Source: Isoetes taiwanensis
Taxonomy: Eukaryota; Streptophyta; Lycopodiopsida; Isoetales; Isoetaceae
Length of the DNA: 64,000 bases
Assembly (NCBI GenBank): GCA_021234155.1
Contig: JAJEKV010000156.1
Span: 186,001-250,000, forward strand
Direction: 5' to 3'
Shown: one piece after another, positions 46,446 to 56,349 of the stretch
Layout: each line of letters begins with the position of its first letter
How positions within the stretch are numbered: position 1 is the first letter of the stretch
Notes under the pieces: generated by a model
What the model was told of the DNA's origin: nothing
Seen by the model: the letters and a program-made list of their open reading frames with translations, nothing else
Database searches by the model: none
Program-made: the position numbers and the translations under genes

Positions 46446-48639
46446 GGGAGATGAATGATCTCTACCCCCGAGTCGAGCTATTTTTATAGTGAAGTGAAAA
46501 TTATTGATGTGAATTATTGGTGTAGAATGTAGGGCCATTATTGGGCTTCTACAAGTATCATGTACACGTACAAGTATAACACATAATTTGTATGTATATG
46601 TGTATGTTAATTGCCTCATGTTTGTTGGGCTCGAGAACTAGGTGAAAGTATTCGTGCTTGAGCAAATAAGGTGTGCTGAAAATTCTCAAAATTGCGTTAT
46701 TTTATCCAATTAATGAAATCATGCTTATACCTTTAAATTCTTCACATTAGAACATGCTCAAAACAAGTATGATAAACTATCACTCTTATATAATGCATAT
46801 ACAATTTCTGTCCTCCATATTTTGTTTGATGCATTTTCGTTGCAATTGATTCTCTTGCTGACACATGTTGTGTTTTAGGCTCTTATTTTCACTCCTTCGA
46901 CTTAATGGGGATTACTATGTGTGTGGATAAGCAATAACTAACTATGACGTCATCGGCTTTGCTATTTATGAAGCAATATTCCCTCAGCTTTGGTACTCAT
47001 TAAACAATATTCTCTTCCTCCGGCTGCTGGCAATTGGCCCAATCTCTAACGGCCGCCCATAAGGACATAGCCGGATCGGCTTGCCCTAAAAATAGCAGGA
47101 TTTTATAATAGTAAGAAAGGACAGATGCGGCCTTCATTCTATGACGGCAAGAATGCAATAGAAAATCGGAGTTTTTTTATGCACTATTAGCTAGGCTATG
47201 GCGGACGAATCTAGCCTTGAAACCTATTGCATAAATCAAAGAAGAATGTTGGCTTTTCTGCTGTTGCCATGAGGTTCTAGCTATGGCGCCCGGGGGCTTC
47301 ACCCCTTTATATAGAACATATGGCATGTGCGTGCAAGGGGTCGACTGAAACCCCCCTGTATACGGCTTTTTGCGGGCGAAACCCCCCAACCATACGTACA
47401 TATGAATTTTAATTTTTGGCCCCTTATCCGTACATGTACTCCAGTCCCAACTAGCAATCCATATACCCTTTCCCATACATATACTGGAATGTTGGCCAAT
47501 GTTTATCATACATATACTGGAATGTTGGTGTTTATAAACCATTAGCCAATGTTGGCCAATGGTTTATAATTTTGAAATGTTGGCCAATGGTTTATAATGT
47601 TGGCATATGGGATGTTGAAATGTTGTCCTAACCCCTATGATAGTTATGGTCCTAACCCTTATGGCAACACTTATGGCCAAACATCATAACCTTTGTCACC
47701 TCAAAAGGTTAACATCATAACCTATGTCACCTCAAAAGGGACGTTGCCATCATAACCTTTTGATAATCATAATAACCTTTAACATGATAATCTATAACCT
47801 TTAAAATAAAATCATAACCTTTAACATGATAATCTATTGGCATACATGATAATCTATTGGCATCATAATCTATGGCATATTGGCATCAAATTTGCATATT
47901 CGGCTTTGGCTTTATAAGTAGTGGCCATCGTTTCACAAGAGCACCATCACCCATCCATTTCCCGGATCCTATTCCTTCCCAAAGTTCCTTCCTTCCCCTC
48001 GCTTTGGAATGGCTCGGATCAAGGTGACTGCCCGAAGGCAGCCTGGAGAATCATCCTCTTCCAGCCATCCAGGCATGGAGATGATGTTCGTGGCAACATT
48101 TACTTGTTTGGAGGTGAACCAATTGAAGGAACAAGGAGCAAATGTGTCTGTCCAGGTGCAGAACTAGCTTGATCGGGTTAATCCTACCGAGGCACGTCTT
48201 CTACAGATGAACATTGAGGCAACTGGCATTTACCTTCGAGTGCACCTTCAGATGCCCCTGCTAGGCTATATCACGCATGGGATGCAAGGATAATCGACTT
48301 TATAATCTAACACTCTAATCTATTTTCATGTTTCTGTAAAAACCAGTGCATGCATGAGTTTTTTTTGTAAAAACAGCCTTCAATATACTCTAATATGGTA
48401 TCTTCAGGTATTACAGGGGTAAAAACGTGCAAGGCTTCTGCATGCACGAGATTTTTGTAAACCAAATCTTCAATATAATATAATATATTATCTTTTTTTG
48501 TAAACTGTATTTCCATTTGTCTGATTCGGCCATAACTGAAACAAGGAACTGAAACTGAAACATTGGTTCTATTTACTTCAAATATGAAACTGGAACTGAA
48601 AATATGAAGCACAAACTTCCAAAATATGAACTTCAAATC
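46446..48639. other. Spacer upstream of the gypsy element
   Basis: Contains short direct repeats: ATGTTGGCCAATGGTTTATAA units at 47480-47600 and ATAACCTWTGTCACCTCAAAA units at 47688-47745. A promoter-like stretch at 47284-47345 (CCCGGGGGCTTCAC, TATATAG, CATATGGCATGTGCG) resembles the termini near 59848 and 62862. No gene recognised. Confidence 0.45.
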
Positions 48640-50220
48640 GTGGCGTTCCGGCCACAAAGATACGGTCCCCGAAGCATTATCTTTATCTTGCCTAAAATCC
48701 GCATTACGATACCATCACTCCAACCCGGCGTGTGCGCGACGGGTAGCCAGGTAAGTAGCCCTAGGGGCAACTTGCTAGGTATGTTCACATGTTATTAATG
48801 TGCACATATGCACATTAATGTGGGCACACTTTTCCATGTAGGCATATTTTGCCACCTAGCCATTAAAGGCAAGTGGGGCCTTTCCAATTATCCCACATGC
48901 TAAAATGGGTAATTGGAAACCCTAGCCCTAAACCCCATGTCTATTTAGGGTAGGAAAACCCTAACTTGCTAGTTTTCGTCCATAGGGTTTTAGAGCTCTG
49001 TTTTGGCTGCCCCAGGAGCCAAAACCGCCTCCCAGACGCTGCCCAAGCGAATCGCACCATCAGTTTTCCTGAATTCGATCATTTCATTGAGAATGGTTGA
49101 ACTCAGTCGAGGAGGAGCCACCCAAGGATCAGGTATTTGGTCAATTTAATAGCTTAAAACCGTCTTCTAGTCATAGAATCGTAGGTTTAGCCTATTAAAT
49201 TGCCCATAACAACTATCTAGATCTCTAGATCCCAGACATTAACTAAAGAACCTAACTCTATGTTATAGATTAGATCTAGTTCTTTAGTTCTTCTGTGATG
49301 TATATGGACGATGTTTCTCTGTGAACTCCTTGTATTAGGAAGGGGGGTAGAGGCCCCGTTTGTGTAGTTGATGCTCCTAAAATAGCCTCTCTAGCACCTT
49401 TGTAGATGCGGCCTGTGCACAAGAGCCACACACGGTTGTGGGTGAAGGGCCAGACCGGCTTATAAGGAGGTTAGTGTTCGACTCTTGAAGCGATCCCTAT
49501 GGTGTGTTAGTGCTCTTGGGGATCATTGTGACTAGGTCCAATGGCTTGCCACCGCGTGTGGGCAAGGCATGGGCTCACACTCGTGAGGTGGTGAATATAA
49601 CCTTCCATTGAGTTCAAGTCGAATACGGGCAGTGGCCCTCTAGTCACCTTGAGTCAGCATGTAGATCTCTGGAGGGAGTGACCCCTACATGCCCCATCGG
49701 AACTGGGGAGATGAAACCCAGGAATAGCCCTTTTGGCTATGCATCCGGCGGGCTACAGTCAGGTCCCAACACTTTTCAGCCTACTTTGCAAAGTGTGCAC
49801 AGGAGGGGCGGATGGAGTGGACAACCCTATGCCATGTTCTTATGCCAGCCAAATTTATTGCCATGAATTCTGTCTGCAATGAACTCTGGAGACCCAAGCC
49901 GTCAGTCATCCCCTTGAGTCCCGGAGCCTTGGGTAGGATTTCCTATGTGATGTCCCACGATCATTGTGTGTGCAGGATGTTGATGCACCACCCTTCCGGG
50001 TGGATGGAGTATTATGTTGTATCTTGACATGTATGTTTTACGCTCAGAGTAGCTAGGTAGGCCCCGAGGGAGAGGGTAGAATGACACCTTCACTCTTCCC
50101 ACTGGGACTCGTTACGGGTGCAGTGATATGTGGAGGGCCCCACAGACAGTGTGGAGCTGGTATGGGGGAAGAACTCCTGTTTGTATACGGTGTGGGCAGG
50201 TATGCGGTAGGGGGCGTCCA
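48640..50220 (+). repeat. 5' LTR of the chromovirus
   Basis: Starts at TGGCGTTCCGG (48641; the 3' copy has TGACGTTCCGG) and ends in GGCGTCCA, three bases before the primer-binding site, giving about 1.58 kb. The first 250 bp match 63750-64000 with scattered substitutions and a 13-bp indel. An inverted repeat TTAATGTGCA/TGCACATTAA lies at 48795-48818 in both copies. Confidence 0.88.
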
Positions 50221-50223
50221 AAG

Positions 50224-50240
50224 TGGTATCGAGCAATGAT
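50224..50240 (+). promoter_or_regulatory. Primer-binding site (initiator tRNA-Met type)
   Basis: TGGTATCGAGCAATGATC three bases after the LTR matches the plant consensus TGGTATCAGAGC complementary to the 3' end of initiator methionine tRNA, with one base lost. Confidence 0.8.
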
Positions 50241-50425
50241 CTTGGAGACCAAGAGCAAAGCACCGCCATGCTCCAAATGAGTACTAACTTGATAGGATCC
50301 TCAAGCCTCGAAAAGTGGGAAATTTTTTTCTCATTTTTGTAGTTTATGCTAAGCTAGTAACAATTAAGTGAATTGGAACTTGATAAGACTAAAAAGAATG
50401 AGCCAAAAACTTTCCAAGTGAGGTG

Positions 50426-50492
50426 GTCTCACAGCTCGCGCCTGGTCGAAGAACTAAAATTTAGTTTTTGAGCGAGGCGCAAGCTGTGAGAC
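50426..50492. repeat. 67-bp hairpin, copy 1
   Basis: Near-perfect inverted repeat: GTCTCACAGCTCGCGCCTGG on the left, GAGGCGCAAGCTGTGAGAC on the right, with complementary ACTAAA/TTTAGT towards the centre. Confidence 0.9.
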
Positions 50493-50615
50493 ATCGAGCC
50501 AAGATCACCAAAACATGATGAATTTGGGAAAAGTAATAAGGTGAGGCTAGTTCTAAGATAGGAATCAATTAGAATAGCATGTTTTAATTACCTAAACAAC
50601 CTAGAAATGTATGAG

Positions 50616-50682
50616 ATCTCACAGCTCGCGCCTGGTCTAAAAACTAAACTTTAGTTTTTGAGCGAGGCGCAAGCTGTGAGAC
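50616..50682. repeat. 67-bp hairpin, copy 2
   Basis: Same sequence, length and orientation as copy 1, 190 bp downstream, ending 104 bp before the TATA box of the first extra ORF. Confidence 0.9.
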
Positions 50683-50785
50683 CAATAGATAGGAAAAGTC
50701 TGAAATAAGTGTAAATTTTAACTAAATAGGTGCTATAGCATGTTAAATAGAGCAACTTGAATTTTTGACCTAAAACTTCCAAAGC

Positions 50786-50794
50786 TATAAATAG
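50786..50794 (+). promoter_or_regulatory. TATA box of the H3-like ORF
   Basis: TATAAATAG, 101 bp upstream of the ATG at 50895. The surroundings (CTATAAATAGRT and CCCTCATT shortly after) match the box at 53065, so the two promoters look paralogous. Confidence 0.75.
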
Positions 50795-50894
50795 ATGTAG
50801 ACCCCCCTCATTTCCACGTCCCAGCCCTAGAAATCCGCTCCCCCGCACTTAGGCGATCTTTGGGCGCTTATATCCGATCGACGATCCGTAAAAC

Positions 50895-52486
50895 ATGGCC
50901 CGAACCAAACAGACCGCCAGGAAGCGTCGCCCAGGCGAAAGGGTAAAAGCATGCTACGGTGTACCACTTTTGGAACCCTCAAAAGTACCTACACTGGGTA
51001 CTTTTAAAACTGGTACTTTCTGTTTTTTCTTTCCATTAAAATCAATCGAAATTTTTTGAATTGAAGGTCAATAACATGCCAATCTATAGTACTAAAGGAT
51101 AACAATACTATTAGAGAGTAAAATAAATGAATTAACTCTCAAACTTATTTTTTATTGCGGCATTTATAGAGGTTCCCAGTACCTAGTGCTGGGTACTTTT
51201 CTGGGTAGTTTTGCACTCCCTAAAAAGTACTTTAGATGGTACACCCTAGCATGCTTTCACCCGAAACCACTAGCGCCCCTGACACTGAAGTCATTCGGCA
51301 GATGCTTCGTGAGAGGCTCGCGAGAGGGGGACGTTCACCTTCGAGCGAGGAAGACATCTCAGAAGAGCAGGATACATCCGATCTGATTGATGTCTTCAAT
51401 CAGCAAGTGGAGCAGGACGAGGCCACATCACCAACCTCCATGGACGAGGAGACAAGGGAGGTATACGAGGAAATAGAGCGGGAGATCAGGCAGCAGGAAA
51501 GAGCAGAAGACCATTCTGATGCAGCCACGGAGATCCTCGGGGACGAGAACCAGGCGGCAAACCTTGAACCAGCAGAGGAAGCAGATCTCGCGAGGTTCAT
51601 TAGGAAGTATGAACGCCGGGAGAAGAAGAGGGAACAGAAGAAGAGGAAGAGGGAAGAGGAGGAACAGAAGGCGGCCGAGGAGAAGAAGAAGGCGAAGGGC
51701 AAATTCGTGGAGGGCACAAGGAAGCTGAAGGACGTCCCACCAAGGAAAAGGCCTAACCCCAAGATCGTCATCAAAGAGCGGCAAGCCGACGAACCTCCGA
51801 ACCCCTCCGACGACTCTTCTGACGGGGACTTCAACCCCAACGCTGCAGGTGGAAGCTCTTCCAAACCCCCAGGCGACGAGCAGGTAGTACCTGAGCAGTC
51901 GGCGCCAGAGCAGCCCCAGCAGGATCAAGTGCAGAAGCCCCCTGAGTACCCGGCTTGGGACAGGAAGAAACAGCCACGACCTGCCCGAGAAGCCTATGTC
52001 ACAGACCGGGTCAAGATATACGAAAGGAAGATGAGGGAACACGAGGCGTATATGAAGAAGTGGGAGGCCTACAGTAAGTACTATGAAGAAAACAGGGTCA
52101 GGGTCATCGAAGGAGGGCGACCAACGAAGCAGCAAACCTTGAAGCCGCCAAGGGCTCCCAAGCCACCACCCAAGAAAAAGATCGATAGGAAGGAGGTGGA
52201 GAGGAGAGCGCTGAGGGAAATTAGGCACTTCCAGCGCAGCTACGGTCTTCTAATTCCCCGTGCCCCCTTTGCTCGGTTAGTTCGAGAAGTGATGCAGGAC
52301 TACAGGACGGACTTTAGGGTCACGGACGAGGCGCTACTGGCAATGCAGGAAGCGGCTGAAGCAAAAATAGTGCAACACTTCGAAGATTCAACAGCTTGCA
52401 CTGTTCACGCCAAGCGAGTAACCCTCATTGAGTCTTGCAAGCCGTATAAAGGGAGAACGCCCTTAGAAGTTTTTGTAACTAATTGA
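50895..52486 (+). CDS. Histone H3-like fusion protein (H3 tail + linker + H3 fold), MITE-interrupted
   Basis: The ATG at 50895 begins MARTKQTARK, the first nine residues of mature histone H3 including K4 and K9; RRPGE follows where H3 has STGG. A MITE (50941-51262) then interrupts the frame; skipping it and one GAAA target copy continues in phase, for about 421 residues in all. Residues 16-325 are a charged linker with an acidic start, a Lys/Glu-rich helix (51600-51720) and Pro-rich parts. From 52208 an H3 fold appears: ALREIRHFQRS (alpha N), PFARLVREVMQDY (alpha 1), LLAMQEAAEAKIV and FEDSTACTVHAKRVTL (alpha 2 and loop 2); 41 of 75 positions equal canonical H3 by hand count, without gaps. Loop 1 has H3 length, not the longer CENP-A form. 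The final helix is displaced: another frame at 52431-52466 reads SLASRIKGERP-stop, like the H3 end LARRIRGERA. Codon-level openness suggests past selection. Confidence 0.88.
50941..51262. mobile_element. 322-bp MITE inside the H3-like ORF
   Basis: 26-bp inverted ends (left starts GGGTAAAAGCATGCTA, right ends TAGCATGCTTTCACCC; two mismatches) and a 4-bp target duplication GAAA (50937-50940 and 51263-51266). Removing it with one GAAA restores a continuous frame. The interior is AT-rich with no coding capacity. Confidence 0.85.
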
Positions 52487-52610
52487 AAATTTTGTAATAT
52501 AGAGCAATTTTGTGTACTTTAATCGCCTGAACTTGATTAATTAGGACAAGTTAGTAAGTTTTAGCTTGTATTTCAGCAAAATAGGGCATTTGCAGACCGA
52601 AAGGCGTGAT

Positions 52611-52677
52611 GTCTCACAGCTCGCGCCTGGTCAAGAAACTAAATTTTAGTTTTTGAGCGAGGCGCAAGCTGTGAGAC
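52611..52677. repeat. 67-bp hairpin, copy 3
   Basis: Same inverted repeat and orientation as copies 1 and 2, located 125 bp after the stop of the H3-like ORF. Confidence 0.9.
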
Positions 52678-52808
52678 CTTGCCCAAAACTTGCCCAAAAC
52701 GGCTCCAAATTGACCAAATAAGGGTCCATTCTATCTGATTTGATGAGCCCATCATCTTCACGCTTAGTTTACCCAAATTGGACACGTTTTGATCCAAATG
52801 GGACTGAT

Positions 52809-52875
52809 GTCTCACAGCTCGCGCCTGGTCGAAGAATTAAACCTTAGTTTTTGAGCGAGGCGCAAGCTGTGAGAC
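52809..52875. repeat. 67-bp hairpin, copy 4
   Basis: 198 bp after copy 3, ending 190 bp before the TATA box of the second extra ORF. Arms are conserved; the differences are in the central AT part. Confidence 0.9.
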
Positions 52876-53064
52876 CTCCTACCATTTCTTCACCAGGACT
52901 TGTCCAAACCATCTTCAACCTGTTGTATAGCATCTTTTTGTAATCCAACCATGTTCAAACACTTGAGCTAGTCTTCAAATTCCCATTTTGACCTCAGTAT
53001 AGGCTAGGATTACCCAACCTCAGGAATTTTCCAAGTCACCCAAAAATTTGGGTTTTCCCCTTTC

Positions 53065-53073
53065 TATAAATAG
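53065..53073 (+). promoter_or_regulatory. TATA box of the second extra ORF
   Basis: TATAAATAG, 114 bp upstream of the ATG at 53187, with the same context as the box at 50786. Confidence 0.75.
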
Positions 53074-53186
53074 GTCCCTCATTCCTCAGACAGCACCCTA
53101 CAAGTCTGCTCCTGCCTGCTCAGCCGATTTCCCAACTCCCTGAGGCGCTCTTGCAACAGTTTGATACCCTCTTCCGCAATTAACCA

Positions 53187-54731
53187 ATGGCAACCTCTGA
53201 TTTTCGCAGATGGTACAGCGCCAGCGCTCATGCTGCCGAGGCCGACATCGACCAAATCTTCCATATCTTCAGGAAGGAGGTAGATGTCCAAGCAACCTTG
53301 CATGCAACCCCAGCTTACAGTAGAGTCTTGTCTGAGTTCCAAGCTAGGGTAGAACCAGCACTAGTGCAGCTCCCCCCTTGCGTATGGTACTTTGTTCCTA
53401 GGCAATCCCTGCAAGCAGCCTTAGGCGATGTTCCAAACATTGCCAAGTACCTGACAAACAAAGCACAGCGCACGCCCGAGCCAATGGTCCTAACTGTCAA
53501 TAGGACCAAATATTTCTCTTTTAACACTGCCTTGGCAATCTTTCTTACCCACCGTGCCGAGAACACCGTGGGGGAAACCTCCATTCCCCCCATGGACGTG
53601 GACCCATTAGCCATAGCAGCAGAGCAACGGCTCCTTACGCAATATGAACAGGAGCAGGAAGGAAAAGAAGAGGACTCAGAGGAGGAGGAATCCGAGGAAG
53701 ACGAAGACTACGTCGAGCTCGACCCAGCAGAGGAGCGGCGACAAGCAGAACAAGAGTGGCAGGACTTCGAGAGAAGCCGGCAAACTCTTAGAGTCGCGCC
53801 ACCCCTTGGGCTAGGCATTACAAGCCTAGCCCCCATTATTGTCGAAGGCGAGGAGTTTCTGCTTCTAAGCGACATCCAAAACCTCCCGGAGAGCAGGGAA
53901 AGGGAGTACAGACCTGAAGAGTTGCTGCACCAACTCCGAAGAACGGACCTGGACGACTTCATCGTCCGAGGAGCATCTGACTTCCCCCTCCAAGTAAGGG
54001 AAGCTGACACTTACACGGGAGAGTCCACCTCCGACATCCAAGCCTACAGCAGTATCAGGCAGATTATGGAGGCAGACAAGGCCGAGAACAGACTACCGAC
54101 GGAGGAAGAGTTCCTTGGCTTACAGGAACAGATGGGGATCCGCTACGCGACCTCGAACATCCTGACGGCAAGCTCTTCGGCAACACCTCCCCGGGAGAGA
54201 AGAGGCGAATTCGACCTCAGGAGGGCTTCAGCAACAGTCAGGGACTACAGGGAGCTCACCACGGTGGAGGTTGATGACTTTGCAAGCAGACACAGAGCTG
54301 GATACCGAGTGGCCGAGGACCCGTCTCGCAACGACAGGTCGTTGCGGTATTACCTTCCCCTGCTGATGGATGGAAGAATAGCGGTAATTCACCGCAAATT
54401 CACCCCCAGAGGCGAGGAAGGAGTATCGATGCTAATCGCACTCTCAGGATTTGGCCGGCATGCGCGGTTGCCCCTCAACACCGAGTATGCCATCCTGGTA
54501 AAGAGAGCGGTAGCACTTGATGTTTTCGACTTCGCCATACCTTACAGGCGGCAGGGAAGACTGGCGGTGACCGCAGCTTATACCTCTGACCGCAGAGTGG
54601 AAGACTTGGCGAGAGCCTTGCAGGGCGGATCTTCAGCCAACATCCTTAGGAACTTGGGTCATTCAGTGGGAACAGCCCAAGTGAAAAAGTTCCTAGAGGA
54701 TAATCCATCCTATCCGCGGCATCAAGAATAA
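53187..54731 (+). CDS. Second extra ORF of the chromovirus, unrecognised acidic protein
   Basis: Intact frame of 514 codons starting MATSDFRRWYSASAHAAEAD. The N-terminal 130 residues look globular and helical (VLSEFQARVEPALVQL, CVWYFVPRQSLQAALG). Residues 150-195 are extremely acidic (EEDSEEEESEEDEDYVEL), like tails of histone chaperones and nuclear proteins. The C-terminal half (residues 340-500) has mixed beta/alpha character (RYYLPLLMDGRIAVIHRKF, GRLAVTAAYTSDRRVEDLAR). No retroviral motif, zinc knuckle, signal peptide or membrane segment is visible, and I do not recognise the family. It has its own TATA box and hairpin pair, parallel to the H3-like ORF. Its acidic tract makes a partner or chaperone role for the H3-like protein conceivable, which is inference only. 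Confidence 0.75.
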   Translation: MATSDFRRWYSASAHAAEADIDQIFHIFRKEVDVQATLHATPAYSRVLSEFQARVEPALVQLPPCVWYFVPRQSLQAALGDVPNIAKYLTNKAQRTPEPMVLTVNRTKYFSFNTALAIFLTHRAENTVGETSIPPMDVDPLAIAAEQRLLTQYEQEQEGKEEDSEEEESEEDEDYVELDPAEERRQAEQEWQDFERSRQTLRVAPPLGLGITSLAPIIVEGEEFLLLSDIQNLPESREREYRPEELLHQLRRTDLDDFIVRGASDFPLQVREADTYTGESTSDIQAYSSIRQIMEADKAENRLPTEEEFLGLQEQMGIRYATSNILTASSSATPPRERRGEFDLRRASATVRDYRELTTVEVDDFASRHRAGYRVAEDPSRNDRSLRYYLPLLMDGRIAVIHRKFTPRGEEGVSMLIALSGFGRHARLPLNTEYAILVKRAVALDVFDFAIPYRRQGRLAVTAAYTSDRRVEDLARALQGGSSANILRNLGHSVGTAQVKKFLEDNPSYPRHQE

Positions 54732-54959
54732 TTAGCAGTCTTGATCCCGGAAGTTTTAATTTTGTATTGGCATATTATAAAATATGAATATAATTTCTTT
54801 TGCACTATAAATGTTTTGTTGATGTATTTTGTATCCCCAACTATACCAACAAACATAAATAATGCAAGAGAACAAGTAAAACTAACCATATAGCCATAAA
54901 CTACTTGTGTATGCAGCTAGAGGCCTAAGCTCAAGGGAAGGACAACGCCGAGAACTTAT
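54732..54959 (+). other. AT-rich spacer before gag
   Basis: Very AT-rich and contains poly(A)-signal-like motifs (TATAAAATATGAATAT near 54775), suitable for ending the transcript of the second extra ORF. It closes with TGTGTATGCAG at about 54908-54918, an acceptor-like site before the gag remnant. Confidence 0.4.
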
Positions 54960-56300
54960 GGAAGAACAGAGTCCACCCAGGCCACGCCCAAGCAAGGAAC
55001 CTATTCGAGGAATTTGAGCCATCACCTTTTAAGAGGAAATATCTCGTGATGAGGACGGACTGGAACAGATAAAGGCCCTTGTCTCAAGGCAAGTAGGAGC
55101 CCGGGGGTGGGCAACGCCACCGCCTCAAGCATCAGTTGGGAAAACAGAAAGAGACAAGAGGAGAAGCAAGAGAAGGAGGTCCCCCATTTCGGAATCCTCG
55201 ACTCAAGTTCGGACTCGGACTCAGACTCAGGGAAGAGGAAGAGCAGGCCCCGAACAGAAACGGATGCAAGGCGAGAAACCCGGCGGATGCAAGGCGGAGG
55301 AGGGACGCCATAGATGGATGACAAAGGGACACAGAGCCTCGACTACGAGTAAGAAGGTAGATTCCCGCCTTTGGGCAATGTATGGAAGGCCCAGAATGGA
55401 GCAGTTTCGGGGAGAACAGTCGGGATTAGAAGCAGAGGCATGGTTGGACTAAATGAGTGAGTGCGGCAATGCTTATGGCATGAAGGATAAAGACAAAGGC
55501 GAGTGGCAACAGCCAACTTGAAAGGAGCCGCCGCGGATTTGGTGGAAGGGTTATGCAAAGGCACATGGCTTAGCGGGGATGCTTGTAAGTTGAGAAAGTT
55601 TGCTAAAGCCTTCAAAGCGCCATTACGTCCCAAAGGGAACACAAGTCCAAAGATGATGCAGCAATTCTACGAGGTTGCGCAAGGCAACAAGTCGATCCGA
55701 AATATCTGAGAGGGAATTCATGAGGCTGAGGTTGTATGTGCCAAAGTTAGGTGAGAAGCATGCAGAGAAAGCTACATTGAAGGTCCGAATGAGGAGATCC
55801 GCAAGTTTGTAAGGGCAATAAACCCTAGAACGAGATCGGGCGGAGTCCAAGGCAATAAGCTTGCAAGGGCGGGACCTCGAGAATAGCCAGGCGAGAGGCA
55901 GCAATATTACGGGACAAAGGCAAGGCGCGTGGCCGGTTTTAGCCCGAGAACAGCCAGCCGGGACCAGCCTAGAGTCCCATATAGTGGTAATCGGGGAAGC
56001 GGAGGAGAAGAAGCGGTATCCTTCAAAGACAAGCAAGGGAAGGGTCAAACTACTCCAAAGCGGTCGCGGTCCTTTTGCGAGCCATGCCCAAGGAAAAGAG
56101 ACAGGAGTGCATAGAAAAGCGGCTTTTGCTTCCGGATGCTTCCAGCCAGGCCATAGGACGGTGAAGCGCCCATACGTCATGAGTGCGGCGCTAGCGAAGT
56201 TGGGAGATTGGGACACTCGAAAGACGACGACGGCGAGGAAGCCAGCGACTACATTCAGTGGTGAGTGTCATATCTTTGCCGCAATAGATACTGAGCAAGC
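54960..56300 (+). pseudogene. gypsy gag remnant
   Basis: A start at 54958 opens MEEQSPPRPRPSKEPIRG and soon stops. Capsid-like sequence follows at 55503-55790 in shifting frames: TANLKGAAADLVEGLCKGTW, then FAKAFKAPLRPKG, KMMQQFYEVAQGNKSI, LRLYVPKLGEK. This is the Retrotrans_gag pattern. A damaged zinc knuckle may lie at about 56170-56210 (HECGAS). More than five frame changes make it inactive. Confidence 0.7.
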
Positions 56301-56349
56301 GTAGAGAGCCCGATTATAAGGTAATTTCCACAGTAGGGAAGGCCAAGGC

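Noticed and set aside
50224-50240. tRNA gene
   Set aside because: Only the 3' complement of initiator tRNA-Met is present; it is a primer-binding site.
50895-50924. Chance match to the H3 tail
   Set aside because: Nine identical residues directly after the initiator Met, in a protein that also ends in an H3 fold, cannot reasonably be coincidence.
51400-52228. Minus-strand ORFs of 154 and 266 codons opposite the H3-like gene
   Set aside because: They mirror the purine-rich linker coding sequence and give Leu/Ser/Pro-rich translations without domains.
52208-52431. Centromeric CENH3 instead of H3
   Set aside because: Some residues (LREIRHFQ) are CENH3-like, but loop 1 has canonical H3 length and the N-terminal tail is exact H3, so H3 is the better parent; a mixed origin is not excluded.
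50426-52875. CRISPR-like array formed by the four 67-bp repeats
   Set aside because: Only four copies at unequal distances (190 bp, about 2 kb, 198 bp) with an ORF between them; the repeats are self-complementary hairpins and the setting is a eukaryotic retroelement.
54990-55330. Overlapping frames on both strands near the start of gag
   Set aside because: Repeated Glu/Arg/Ser codons create open frames in several registers; only the capsid-like pattern further downstream is convincing.
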